The position numbers were made by a program, and so were the translations under genes. A stretch of DNA of 64,000 bases from Bradyrhizobium macuxiense (GTDB lineage: Bacteria > Pseudomonadota > Alphaproteobacteria > Rhizobiales > Xanthobacteraceae). Below, piece by piece: positions 31,981 to 40,825 of this stretch (positions are counted from its first letter, which is position 1; each line of letters begins with the position of its first letter). The notes under the pieces are model-generated. The model worked only from the letters and a program-made list of their open reading frames with translations, was not told the DNA's origin and did no database searches. The DNA lies in contig NZ_VITY01000013.1 of the NCBI RefSeq assembly GCF_007993935.1, positions 62,001 to 126,000 of the forward strand, read 5' to 3'.

Positions 31981-33294
31981 ATGACGGCAATTTCGGACAA
32001 AGACATGGCAGGAAGCGGCACGACGGTCGCGACGGACTTCCATCACGCCCTGATGCGCGGGGTGATGACCACGGAGCTGCTCCGCATCAAGGTGCTGATC
32101 GGCACCACGATCCTGCTCGGCGTCATCAGCCTGCTGGTCTATTTCTTTGCCCCCGAGGCGGTCAGCCGCGTCTGGCACGGCAACCTCAGCCCGGTCTACG
32201 TGTTCTACGTCATCGTGCCGCTGATTGTGTTCGAGCTCTGGGTGCACGGGGCGATCAGCCGGCACATGCGCAAGGGGCGCGACCTGCCGGTGATCCGGCG
32301 TTACGTCGGCGTGCTGGTGGAGACGTCGCTGCCGACCGTCGTGCTGGCGCTGCATATCGACAGCATGGGCCGCCAGGAGGCGCTCGGCTTCGTGGCGCCG
32401 CTGATCTACTTCGTCTTCATCATCCTCTCGACGCTGCGGCTCGACTTCTGGCTCTCGACTTTCACCGGCTTCGTCGCGGCAACCGAGCTGTTCTACATGG
32501 CGGTGTTCTTCCACGCGGCCGATGGCGTCGAGGCCGATCCCAGCATCTACTATCACGCCGCGCGCAGCTCGATCATCCTGATCTGCGGCATGCTGGCGGG
32601 TGCAGTGGGCATGCAGTTGCGGCGGCAGTTCGCGGCCAGCATTGCGGCCGCTACCGCGCGCGACCGCATCACCAATCTGTTCGGCCAGCACGTCTCGCCG
32701 CAAGTGGTCGAACGCCTGATGACCGAGGGCGCCGGCACCGGCAGCGATATCCGCCGCGTCGCGGTGATGTTCGTCGATTTCCGCAGCTTCACCGCGGGGG
32801 CGAGCACGCGCTCGCCCCAGGAGGTGGTGGACAGGCTCGACGGCGCGTTCGCGGTGCTGGTCGATATCCTCGATCGCCATGGCGGCATCGTGAACAAGTT
32901 TCTGGGTGACGGCTTCCTCGCGCTGTTCGGTGCGCCGTTCGAGGCCGGCGACGCCGCGCACCAGGCGGTTGCCGCCGCCCGCGAGATGCTGGCCGCCAAT
33001 GAGCGCACCAACGCGACGTCGAGCTGGCCGTTGCGCATCGGCATCGGCATTCATGTCGGCGAGGTCGTCGCCGGCAATATCGGCTCGCCGCGACGCAAGG
33101 AGTACACCGTGATCGGCGACACCGTGAACTTTGCCGCGCGGCTCGAGGCGCTCAACAAGGAGCTCGGCACGCAATTCCTGATCTCGGCTGCGGTGCGCGA
33201 CGCGCTCGGCGACGAGTGCAAGGACGCCGTCTCGCGCGGCGAGATCCCGGTGCGCGGCTACGAGCAACCCGTGGCGGTCTGGCAATTGGGGTAG
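31981..33294 (+). CDS. Membrane-bound class III adenylate/guanylate cyclase
   Basis: 437 residues. About six transmembrane helices (30-220) are followed by a class III catalytic domain from about residue 258. The first metal Asp is in VAVMFVDFRSFT and the second in FLGDGFLALFG; the dimer and purine region is VIGDTVNFAARLEAL. It makes cAMP (or cGMP) in response to a membrane signal of unknown kind. A Crp/Fnr-type gene lies at 48936 and a second cyclase at 51389. No partner is adjacent. Confidence 0.9.
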   Translation: MTAISDKDMAGSGTTVATDFHHALMRGVMTTELLRIKVLIGTTILLGVISLLVYFFAPEAVSRVWHGNLSPVYVFYVIVPLIVFELWVHGAISRHMRKGRDLPVIRRYVGVLVETSLPTVVLALHIDSMGRQEALGFVAPLIYFVFIILSTLRLDFWLSTFTGFVAATELFYMAVFFHAADGVEADPSIYYHAARSSIILICGMLAGAVGMQLRRQFAASIAAATARDRITNLFGQHVSPQVVERLMTEGAGTGSDIRRVAVMFVDFRSFTAGASTRSPQEVVDRLDGAFAVLVDILDRHGGIVNKFLGDGFLALFGAPFEAGDAAHQAVAAAREMLAANERTNATSSWPLRIGIGIHVGEVVAGNIGSPRRKEYTVIGDTVNFAARLEALNKELGTQFLISAAVRDALGDECKDAVSRGEIPVRGYEQPVAVWQLG

Positions 33295-33332
33295 GCCGCA
33301 GCCCTTAGCAATTTGAGGTATTCGGGTAGTGA

Positions 33333-33364
33333 TTGACGCGTCGTCATATACTCATATAGATGAC
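33333..33364 (+). promoter_or_regulatory. Promoter and probable GntR operator
   Basis: TTGACG (33333-33338), 16 bp, TATAGA (33355-33360). The imperfect dyad GTCATATA (33343-33350) / TAGATGAC (33357-33364) overlaps the -10 box. The start codon at 33368 would be at or near the transcription start. The operator call is an inference from position. Confidence 0.5.
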
Positions 33365-33367
33365 TAG

Positions 33368-34096
33368 ATGAATTCAGCCCTCGACGACCGCCTGCCGCGC
33401 TATCAGCGTCTCCGCGACGATCTCGCGGCGCGCATCAATCGCAACGAATGGCGTCCGGGGGACCTGATCCCGTCGGAGGCCGAGCTCGGCGCGCATTACG
33501 GCGTCGCGATCGGCACCGTGCGCAAGGCGATCGACCAGCTCGTCAGCGACGGCGTGCTGGAGCGCCAGCAGGGCCGTGGCACTTTCGTGCGCCGCGCGCG
33601 GTTCAACTCGTCGCTGTTCCGCTTCTTCCGCTTCCAGTCCGAGACCGGCGAGCGCCGCGTGCCGCAAAGCCGCATCGTGCGGCGCAAGGCGATGCCGGCG
33701 ACGACGGCCGTCGCGTCGGCACTGCGCATCTCCGTCGGCGAGCCCGTCATCAGCCTGTCGCGCCTGCGGCTGATCGACGACGTGCCGCTGCTCGCCGAGG
33801 AGATCTGGCTCGAGCGGTCGCGCTTCGAGGCGATCCTTGCGCTCGACACCGCCGAGTTCGGCGACTTGCTGTATCCGCTCTACGAAGACCGCTGCGGCCA
33901 GGTCGTCGTCTCCGCCGACGAAATCCTCACCGTCGAGATCGCAACCGAGATGCAGTCGCGCCTGCTGCGGCTCGAGGCCAACGCGCCGCTGATCGTGATC
34001 GAGCGTCTGGCCTTCGATCTGGAGCGGCGGCCGATCGAATGGCGTCGCTCGCGCGGGCCGGCGGATCGCTTCCGCTACCACGCCGAGATCAGATGA
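33368..34096 (+). CDS. GntR family regulator with UTRA domain (HutC type)
   Basis: 242 residues. The winged helix (about 8-75) is typical: RYQRLRDDLAARINRNEWRPGD, then LIPSEAELGAHYGVAIGTVRKAI, then GVLERQQGRGTFV. The C-terminal UTRA ligand domain includes PVISLSRLRLIDDVPLLAEEIWL. It heads an operon with an MFS importer and a Tat-exported hydrolase, so it likely senses a metabolite of that route. No ribosome site is visible before the ATG. Confidence 0.9.
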   Translation: MNSALDDRLPRYQRLRDDLAARINRNEWRPGDLIPSEAELGAHYGVAIGTVRKAIDQLVSDGVLERQQGRGTFVRRARFNSSLFRFFRFQSETGERRVPQSRIVRRKAMPATTAVASALRISVGEPVISLSRLRLIDDVPLLAEEIWLERSRFEAILALDTAEFGDLLYPLYEDRCGQVVVSADEILTVEIATEMQSRLLRLEANAPLIVIERLAFDLERRPIEWRRSRGPADRFRYHAEIR

Positions 34097-34139
34097 GCGC
34101 GGCAAGCAAATAAAACAACACAAGACATTTCAGGGAGGA

Positions 34140-35387
34140 ATGATGGCAAACTGGTACAGCGAATGCTCGCCGCTCGAACGGCGCACCTTCTGGGCAAGTT
34201 TTGGCGGCTGGGGGCTCGATGCGCTCGACGTCCAGATGTTCAGTCTCGCTATTCCGGCGCTGATCACCGCGTTCGGGATCAGCAAGGCCGATGCCGGTCT
34301 GCTCGGCTCGGTCACGCTGTTCTTCGGCGCGTTCGGCGGCTGGCTCGGCGGCGCGCTCGGCGATCGCTTCGGGCGCGTGAAAGCGCTGCAGATCACGGTG
34401 GCGACCTTCGCGCTCGCGACCTTCGCCTGTGCGTTTGCGACGAGCTACCCCCAGCTCCTGGTGCTGAAGGCCATTCAAGGTATCGGCTTCGGCGCCGAAT
34501 GGGCTTGCGGCGCGGTGCTGATGGCCGAGATCATTCGCGCCGAGCATCGCGGCAAGGCGCTGGGCGCCGTGCAGAGCGCCTGGGCGGTCGGCTGGGGCGC
34601 GGCGGTGCTGCTCTCGGCCTTGGTGTTTACCTATGCGCCGGCCGAGATCGCCTGGCGCATCCTGTTCGCGGTCGGCCTGATCCCCGCGCTCTTGATCCTC
34701 TACATCCGCCGCGGATTGAAGGAGCCGCCGCGGGCCGCATCGCGCGCGGCCGAGCCGCCGTTCTTCGCAACGCTCGCCGGAATCTTCCACCGCGACGTGC
34801 TGCGGTCGACCTTGATCGGCGGGCTGTTCGGCATCGGCGCCCATGGCGGCTATGCCGCGCTGACGACATTCCTGCCGACCTTTCTGCGCGAGGTGCGGCA
34901 TCTCTCGGTGCTCGGCTCCAGCGCCTATCTCGCGGTCATCATCGTCGCTTTCTTCTGCGGCTGCGTGGCCTCGGGGATCATCAGCGACCGGATCGGCCGG
35001 CGCGCCAATGTGACGCTGTTCGCCGCGGCCTGTGTCGTGACGGTGCTGGTCTACATCTTCGCGCCGCTCTCCAATTCGCAGATGCTGGTGCTGGGCTTTC
35101 CGCTCGGCTTCTTCTCGGCGGGGATTCCCGCCAGCATGGCGGCGCTGTTCAGCGAGCTCTACCCGGCCGGCGTGCGCGGCACCGGTGTCGGCTTCTGCTA
35201 CAATTTCGGCCGCATCGTCTCCGCGGCGTTTCCCTTCCTGGTCGGCTATCTCAGCGATCACATCGGCCTTGGGGCTGCGATCGGGATCGACGCTGCGTTT
35301 GCCTATTCGCTGGTGCTGGTCGCGGTGCTGATGTTGCCGGAAACCCGCGGCAAGGTTTTCGAGCAGGCCACTGCTGCGCGCGCGTGA
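34140..35387 (+). CDS. MFS transporter, aromatic acid:H+ symporter-like
   Basis: 415 residues with 12 predicted helices and the MFS motif GGALGDRFGRVKAL between helices 2 and 3. The opening GGWGLDALDVQMFSLAIPAL resembles the aromatic-acid/sugar-acid symporters, with an intramembrane Asp pair (LDALDV). GGAGGA precedes two adjacent ATG codons; 34143 is an alternative start. Together with the amidohydrolase next door, it suggests uptake of an aromatic or dicarboxylic acid. Confidence 0.85.
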   Translation: MMANWYSECSPLERRTFWASFGGWGLDALDVQMFSLAIPALITAFGISKADAGLLGSVTLFFGAFGGWLGGALGDRFGRVKALQITVATFALATFACAFATSYPQLLVLKAIQGIGFGAEWACGAVLMAEIIRAEHRGKALGAVQSAWAVGWGAAVLLSALVFTYAPAEIAWRILFAVGLIPALLILYIRRGLKEPPRAASRAAEPPFFATLAGIFHRDVLRSTLIGGLFGIGAHGGYAALTTFLPTFLREVRHLSVLGSSAYLAVIIVAFFCGCVASGIISDRIGRRANVTLFAAACVVTVLVYIFAPLSNSQMLVLGFPLGFFSAGIPASMAALFSELYPAGVRGTGVGFCYNFGRIVSAAFPFLVGYLSDHIGLGAAIGIDAAFAYSLVLVAVLMLPETRGKVFEQATAARA

Positions 35388-35396
35388 TGATGAGGA

Positions 35397-36302
35397 ATGA
35401 TCATGACATCGAACGAGCATGGCTTGACGCGGCGCCGGTTTGCCGCGGGGATGGTTGCCGCGCTGTCGGCAGGCGGATTGGCGCGCAAAGTGAGGGCTGA
35501 GGTGCCGCAACCGGCGATCGATACCCATGCCCACGTCTTCCATCGCGGGCTGAAGCTCGCGCCGGGTCGGCGCTATGCGCCCGACTACGACGCGCCGCTC
35601 GCGCTCTATCTGCAGCAGCTCGACCAGAACGGCATCACCAACGGTGTGTTGGTGCAGCCGAGCTTTCTCGGTACCGACAATTCCTATCTGGTCGAATGCC
35701 TGAAGGCGACCAATGGCCGGCTGCGCGGCATCGCCGTGGTCGATCCTGCCGTTGCAGCCGACGAGCTTCGCGCGCTCGATCGCGCCGGCGTCGCCGGCAT
35801 CCGTCTCAATCTGGTCGGCCAGACGCTGCCCGATCTGACGTCGGCGGAGTGGACGGCGCTGCTGGCGCAGATCAGGGCGCTCGACTGGCAGGTCGAGATC
35901 CAGCGCAACGCGACCGACCTTGCGACGCTCGCGCCGACACTGCTCGACCAGGGCGTGAAGGTCGTGCTCGATCACTTCGCCTTGCCCGATCCCAAGCTCG
36001 GCATCGACGATCCCGGATTCCAGGCCGTGCTCAAGCTTGGCGCGACACGCAATGTCTGGGTCAAGATCTCGGCGCCATACCGCAATGGTCCCAACGGAGA
36101 GGCATTCGCGAAGCAGGCGTATCCGCTGCTGCGCAACGCTTATGGCGTCGATCGGCTGTTATGGGGCAGCGACTGGCCGCACACGCAATTCGAGTCGGTG
36201 CAGAGTTACGCCAAGAACCGCAAATTCCTCGACGAGCTCGTCACCGATGCCGACGAGCGAGCTCGTGTGCTCGCATCGCCGCGTGCGCTGTTTCGGTTCT
36301 AG
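35397..36302 (+). CDS. Tat-exported amidohydrolase (2-pyrone-4,6-dicarboxylate hydrolase-like)
   Basis: 301 residues. A twin-arginine signal (TRRRFAAGMVAALSAGGLA) predicts folded export to the periplasm. The mature domain is a metal-dependent TIM barrel: DTHAHVFHR (H-x-H metal ligands), VLDHFALPDP and LLWGSDWPHTQF (catalytic Asp). The family cleaves lactones such as 2-pyrone-4,6-dicarboxylate. Most relatives are cytoplasmic, so a Tat signal is notable. It is the last gene of the GntR-MFS-hydrolase operon. Confidence 0.85.
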   Translation: MIMTSNEHGLTRRRFAAGMVAALSAGGLARKVRAEVPQPAIDTHAHVFHRGLKLAPGRRYAPDYDAPLALYLQQLDQNGITNGVLVQPSFLGTDNSYLVECLKATNGRLRGIAVVDPAVAADELRALDRAGVAGIRLNLVGQTLPDLTSAEWTALLAQIRALDWQVEIQRNATDLATLAPTLLDQGVKVVLDHFALPDPKLGIDDPGFQAVLKLGATRNVWVKISAPYRNGPNGEAFAKQAYPLLRNAYGVDRLLWGSDWPHTQFESVQSYAKNRKFLDELVTDADERARVLASPRALFRF

Positions 36303-36414
36303 CTCACCTGTCTAGCTCGCGCGCGATTGTACTGAGTGCTCTGAATGGCGTCGTTGCAGCCGTGCTACGATGACGCCATCGGTCGCGGATGACCGGAGCA
36401 CGAGGACACGCAAG

Positions 36415-37332
36415 ATGCAGCGGCGCTATATCACTGTCGACGTTTTCACCGACCGCGCCTTCGGCGGCAACCCGCTCGCCGTGGTGCTCGACGCCCAGGG
36501 GCTGTCGACCGCGCAGATGCAGGCGATCGCGACCGAGTTCAACTATTCCGAGACGACCTTCGTTCTGCCGCCGCAGGACAAGGCCAACGACGCCAACGTT
36601 CGCATCTTCACGCCGGTCAGGGAGCTGCCGTTCGCCGGGCATCCCAATGTCGGGACCGCCTTCGTGCTGGCGCAGCTCGCGAAGGAACCAAAGCCGCGTC
36701 TGGTGTTCGAGGAGAAGGCGGGACTGGTACCGGTCGATATCGCGCGAGAGGGCGACGGGGTCGTTGCGACGGAGCTCACCGCGCCGCAGCCGCTGTCGCG
36801 CCTGTCGCAATTCTCTGCGGGCGAAGTCGCGAGCCTGATCTCGCTCACGGCTGATGACGTCAGGACGGATCGTCAGATCCCGCAGGTGGTCGGTGTCGGA
36901 ACACCATTCCTGGTCTTCGAGGTCGCATCGCGCGACGCGGTCCGGCGGGCAAAGCCGGATGCGGCGGCGTTCGCCCGCTTCTTCCCGCGTGACGGGGCCT
37001 TCTCCGCATATTTCTACACGCGCGACGTCCCCGCCGCGGAAGCGCCGTGCGATCTGCAGGCGCGGATGTTCTTTCCGGGATCAAGCGGCCTGATCGAGGA
37101 CCCGGCGACCGGCAGCGCCACGGTCGCCGCGGCCGCGCTGCTTGCGACGCTCGATCCGCTGCGCGACGGCACCGTGAAGCTGACGATCGGCCAGGGCTTC
37201 GACATGGGCCGGCCGAGCCTGCTGCTGACCCGCGTCCACAAGGAGGACGGCGCAGTCGTATCCGCGCATGTCGGCGGCGCCTGTGTGCAGATGATGCAGG
37301 GGACGCTGAACCTGCCGGGCGAGGGCGGCTAG
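36415..37332 (+). CDS. PhzF family phenazine biosynthesis-like isomerase
   Basis: 305 residues. Family features are VDVFTDRAFGGNPLAVVLDA at the start, NYSETTFVLPP (catalytic Glu), FAGHPNVGTAFVL and LIEDPATGSATVAAAALL. PhzF-fold enzymes are isomerases acting on small acids. The true substrate is unknown, and no phenazine genes are nearby. The ATG at 36415 has GAGGA upstream. The 3' end overlaps the convergent DUF488 gene by four bases. Confidence 0.9.
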   Translation: MQRRYITVDVFTDRAFGGNPLAVVLDAQGLSTAQMQAIATEFNYSETTFVLPPQDKANDANVRIFTPVRELPFAGHPNVGTAFVLAQLAKEPKPRLVFEEKAGLVPVDIAREGDGVVATELTAPQPLSRLSQFSAGEVASLISLTADDVRTDRQIPQVVGVGTPFLVFEVASRDAVRRAKPDAAAFARFFPRDGAFSAYFYTRDVPAAEAPCDLQARMFFPGSSGLIEDPATGSATVAAAALLATLDPLRDGTVKLTIGQGFDMGRPSLLLTRVHKEDGAVVSAHVGGACVQMMQGTLNLPGEGG

Positions 37333-37790
37333 ACCTGCGGCGCGGCCAGGTTCTCGATCTTCACGCCGTCGCGCTCCTCGATGATCTCGGCGATCCAGCG
37401 CCGGTGGCAATGCTCGTGGTCGCGCTCGTAGCAGAGGATGCAGACCGGGCCGGACTTCTTGACCAGCGCCGACAGCTCGTCGAGCTCTTCCTTGGCCTGC
37501 ACCGTCTTGAGGTGGGCCGAATAGATCTTGTGCAGCAGCGCATATTGCCCGCTGCGCGCCGCCTCGCGCCCGCTCTTCGGCGTGCCGAGGCCGCGGAGGT
37601 GGACGTAGCCGATGCCGCGCTCGTCGAGGCCGGCGGCGAGCTGGGTCTTGGAGAAGCCGGGACGGCGCGAGGAGGCGATTGCACGGACGTCGACCAGCAG
37701 CTTGACGCCGGCGTGCTGGAGCTCGTCGAGCACAGCCTTGGACGGCGTCTGCTCGTAGCCGATGGTGAACAGCTTCCTCGCTTTCGCCAT
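37329..37790 (-). CDS. DUF488 family protein
   Basis: 153 residues with the DUF488 pattern: LFTIGYEQTPSKAVLDEL, LLVDVRAIASSRRPGFSK, YVHLRGLGTPK and LCYERDHEHCHRRWIAE. The conserved Cys/His cluster near the end may bind metal. The biochemical role is unknown. It follows the DUF72 gene by ten bases, a pairing seen in many bacteria. Confidence 0.85.
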   Translation of the reverse strand: MAKARKLFTIGYEQTPSKAVLDELQHAGVKLLVDVRAIASSRRPGFSKTQLAAGLDERGIGYVHLRGLGTPKSGREAARSGQYALLHKIYSAHLKTVQAKEELDELSALVKKSGPVCILCYERDHEHCHRRWIAEIIEERDGVKIENLAAPQV

Positions 37791-37800
37791 CGCCGTTCGC

Positions 37801-38661
37801 TCACTTCACCCGTTCGATCAGCTCCATCGCGCCGGCGGGCGCGCGGATCTTGCCCTCGTGGATCACGTAGGCGAACACGTCGCGCGGCGCCTTCTTCGGC
37901 GCTGACTTGCCGACCTTCGGCAGGTCGTCCGGCTCGCCGCCGCCGGCCCAGTCCTGAAACCGCTTGGCCCAGGCGTCGAGCTGCTTCGGTGGATAGCAGG
38001 TCTTCAGTTCGTCATTGCCCTTTTGCAGCCGGGCATAGACGAAGTCGCTGGCGACGTCGGCAATCGCCGGATATTTGCCGTGCTCGGCGAACACCACCGG
38101 CACCTCGTGCTCGCGAATGAGCGCGACGAATTCGGGCACGCAAAAACTGTCGTGGCGCACCTCGACCACGTGGCGCAGCGCACGGCCGTCGAGCTTGCGC
38201 GGCAGCAGTTCGAGGAACTTGCCGAAATCGGCGCCGTCGAACTTCTTGGTCGGCGCGAACTGCCAGAGCACCGGGCCGAGCCGGTCCCTCAGCTCCAGCA
38301 CGCCCGAATCATAGAACCGCTTCACCGAATCGCCGGCCTCGGCGAGCACGCGGCGGTTGGTCGCGAAGCGCGGCCCCTTCAGCGAGAAGATGAAGCCGTC
38401 CGGCACTTCGCTGGCCCATTTGCGAAAGCTCTCCGGCTTCTGCGATCCGTAATAGGTGCCGTTGATCTCGATCGAGGTAAGCTTCGAGGCGGCGTAGGAC
38501 AGCTCCTTCGCTTGCGTGAGTTTCTCCGGATAGAACACCCCGCGCCACGGCTCGAAGGTCCAACCGCCGATGCCGATATAGATGTTGCCTGCGTCCGTCT
38601 TGGTCGTCTTGGTGTCTGTCTTGGTCGCCTTGGTGGGAGCTTTGGCCACGACTGCACTCAT
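37801..38661 (-). CDS. DUF72 (YecE) family protein
   Basis: 286 residues. The N-terminal 25 residues are a Lys/Thr-rich tail (KAPTKATKTDTKTTKTD). The DUF72 TIM-barrel follows: YIGIGGWTFEPWRGVFYPE, SIEINGTYYGSQKPESFRKW, FIFSLKGPRFATNRR and HVVEVRHDSF. The function is unproven. It probably works with DUF488 in one operon. Confidence 0.85.
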   Translation of the reverse strand: MSAVVAKAPTKATKTDTKTTKTDAGNIYIGIGGWTFEPWRGVFYPEKLTQAKELSYAASKLTSIEINGTYYGSQKPESFRKWASEVPDGFIFSLKGPRFATNRRVLAEAGDSVKRFYDSGVLELRDRLGPVLWQFAPTKKFDGADFGKFLELLPRKLDGRALRHVVEVRHDSFCVPEFVALIREHEVPVVFAEHGKYPAIADVASDFVYARLQKGNDELKTCYPPKQLDAWAKRFQDWAGGGEPDDLPKVGKSAPKKAPRDVFAYVIHEGKIRAPAGAMELIERVK

Positions 38662-38790
38662 CGTGAGGGAGGGGAACAGGCATCGAGAGTAGTCAAAATA
38701 ATCGTGATTGACCAGTTTGCCAGATTGGCGCGGGGATGCTTATCGTCGTTGTCGCTCTTCGCTACGATGCGCCAAAACGGAGAACAACAC

Positions 38791-39162
38791 ATGCGCATGC
38801 TGGTTGCGGCCGCCTTCCTGATCACGTCCTCCGCTGCCATATCGTTCGCTGCAATGGCCGACGAGGTCGACGATGCGCACAAGCTCGCGATCACCGGCCG
38901 CGACGCCTACTGGAATTGTCTCGCCCGCGAATATCCCCGCGACAGCAACAAGGCGATGTCCGACCAGGAGTTCACCGCGCTGATCGCCAATGTCTGTCCC
39001 TCGGAGCGGCAGAACTTCCGGGTGTCGCTGATCGATTTCCTGTCGCTGCAATTTCCCAAGCAGGATGCCGACGCGAATCTGACGACAGCCAACCGCGCGA
39101 TCGAGCTGGCGCAGAAGGACATCGTGACCGCCTTCACCCGGCGTAGGGCCGCGGCGAAATAG
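38791..39162 (+). CDS. Small exported protein of unknown function
   Basis: 123 residues with a signal peptide (MRMLVAAAFLITSSAAISFA, cut near AMA/DE) and a GGAG ribosome site. The mature part is helical with two Cys (WNCLAREYP, ANVCPSERQ) that may form a disulfide. It looks like a periplasmic helper protein, but I do not recognise the family. Confidence 0.6.
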   Translation: MRMLVAAAFLITSSAAISFAAMADEVDDAHKLAITGRDAYWNCLAREYPRDSNKAMSDQEFTALIANVCPSERQNFRVSLIDFLSLQFPKQDADANLTTANRAIELAQKDIVTAFTRRRAAAK

Positions 39163-39229
39163 GTTCCCGAATCCTGTTGCGGTCGGCCGATTTTTGATAT
39201 CAATCCGCGCAGGCGAGGGGATGATCGGC

Positions 39230-39433
39230 ATGCGCTCACAATCGACGGCAGGGTTCTTGGGCGCATTGGTCGCAGCCATCGCGCTGGCGGCCGCGTTCAT
39301 CTACGGGCCGTCGCCGAGCCAGCTCCGTAACCCGACCCAGCCCGCGGCGCCGCAGGCGGCGCCCGCCGCCGAGGCCGCGCCGGCGGCCCCGGTGCCACGC
39401 GGCCCGGTAATCCGGGAAGTCCCGAACAACTAG
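39230..39433 (+). CDS. Small membrane-anchored Ala/Pro-rich protein
   Basis: 67 residues: a single N-terminal helix (about 8-25), then a low-complexity Ala/Pro tail (PAAPQAAPAAEAAPAAPVP) ending GPVIREVPNN. I chose this ATG because GAGGGG lies at a good distance; ATG 39221 is the other option. It may be a periplasm-facing linker peptide. Confidence 0.45.
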   Translation: MRSQSTAGFLGALVAAIALAAAFIYGPSPSQLRNPTQPAAPQAAPAAEAAPAAPVPRGPVIREVPNN

Positions 39434-39684
39434 CGCCCTCCAGACCGCCCCTTGCAAACCGCATGGCGGCTTCCTATCTGGCTCATAACGGCGACGTTGC
39501 AGCTTAAGGGCTCCGGCGCTGGGACGACCACGACAATGTCGGTTGCGCCGGATGTACGCGCGCCCCTTGTTCGTGGTCGTTGGCATTTTCGGGGGGATTT
39601 TGCCCCGTTTTCCCGCTTTCCGAGACCGCGTTTGGGCCGGCCCGCCTTGGCAGCGGGGGAGGCTGCGGCTATACGCTGGCGCTC

Positions 39685-40818
39685 ATGAACGAAGCCATCA
39701 AGCCGAGCCCCGAAACCTCATTGCCGGCAGCAAGTCTGCCGCAGCTTTCGGTGGTGGTCCCGACCTTCAACGAACGCGACAATGTCACGGTGCTGTACCG
39801 CCGGCTCGATGCGACCCTGAAGGACGTGTCCTGGGAAGTCATCTTCGTCGATGACAATTCGCCCGACGGAACCTGGGACGTGGTGCGCGCGCTGGCGCGG
39901 AAGGATTCCCGCGTGCGCTGCATCCGCCGGGTAGGCCGGCGCGGCCTGTCCGGCGCCTGCATCGAGGGCATCCTGGCATCGAGCGCGCCCTATGCCGCCG
40001 TCATGGACGCCGACCTGCAGCATGACGAGACCCAGCTCCCGAAGATGCTGGGGCTGCTGCAGAGCGGCGAGGCCGAGCTCGTGGTCGGCAGCCGCTACAT
40101 CGAGGGCTACAAGGCCGATGGCTTCAACAAGCAACGCGCCGGCGCCAGCGCCTTCGCCACCGAGATCGCGCGCCGCGCGCTGAAGGTCGAGGTCGCCGAT
40201 CCCATGAGCGGCTTCTTCATGATCCGCCGCGACCGTTTCGAGCAGCTCGCGCCGCAGCTCTCGACGCAGGGCTTCAAGATCCTGCTCGACGTCGTGGCGA
40301 CGGCGGAGGGCAAGCTGCGCACGGTCGAAATTCCCTACACGTTCGGTGCCCGCCAGCATGGCGAGAGCAAGCTCGATTCGATGGTTGCGCTCGACTTCCT
40401 TGGCCTCGTGCTGGCGAAGCTGACCAACGACCTGATCTCGCTGCGCTTCATCCTGTTCGCCGCGGTCGGCGGGCTCGGCCTGCTGGTGCATCTCAGCGTG
40501 CTGTTCGTCGCGCTGGAACTGTTCAAGGCGCCATTCCCGGAGGCCCAGGCCGCCGGCGCGATCGTCGCGATGACCAGCAACTTCATCCTCAACAATTTCC
40601 TGACCTACCGCGATCAGCGGCTGAAGGGCTTTGGCATCCTGGGCGGCCTGCTGCTGTTCTATCTGGTCTGCAGTGTCGGCCTGCTGGCCAATGTCGGCGT
40701 TGCGTTCTCGGTCTACGACCAGGAGCCGATCTGGTGGCTTGCGGGCGCGGCCGGCGCGCTGATGGGCGTGGTGTGGAACTACGCGATGTCCGGGCTGTTC
40801 GTCTGGCGCAAGCGATGA
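39685..40818 (+). CDS. GT2 polyprenol-phosphate glycosyltransferase fused to GtrA domain
   Basis: 377 residues. The N-terminal domain (about 15-235) is a DPM1-like family 2 transferase: LSVVVPTFNERDNV, IFVDDNSPDGTWDVV, and the DxD motif in VMDADLQHD. The C-terminal third (about 245-375) is a four-helix GtrA-type membrane domain that flips lipid-linked sugars. It therefore likely makes and translocates a polyprenyl-phosphate sugar that the next gene (GT39) transfers to a cell-surface acceptor (inference). Eight bases separate it from the next gene. Confidence 0.9.
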   Translation: MNEAIKPSPETSLPAASLPQLSVVVPTFNERDNVTVLYRRLDATLKDVSWEVIFVDDNSPDGTWDVVRALARKDSRVRCIRRVGRRGLSGACIEGILASSAPYAAVMDADLQHDETQLPKMLGLLQSGEAELVVGSRYIEGYKADGFNKQRAGASAFATEIARRALKVEVADPMSGFFMIRRDRFEQLAPQLSTQGFKILLDVVATAEGKLRTVEIPYTFGARQHGESKLDSMVALDFLGLVLAKLTNDLISLRFILFAAVGGLGLLVHLSVLFVALELFKAPFPEAQAAGAIVAMTSNFILNNFLTYRDQRLKGFGILGGLLLFYLVCSVGLLANVGVAFSVYDQEPIWWLAGAAGALMGVVWNYAMSGLFVWRKR

Positions 40819-40825
40819 CGGTGGC

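Noticed and set aside
34089..35975. A 628-codon minus-strand frame opposite the MFS and amidohydrolase genes
   Set aside because: It runs across two real plus-strand genes and their gap and has no domain pattern.
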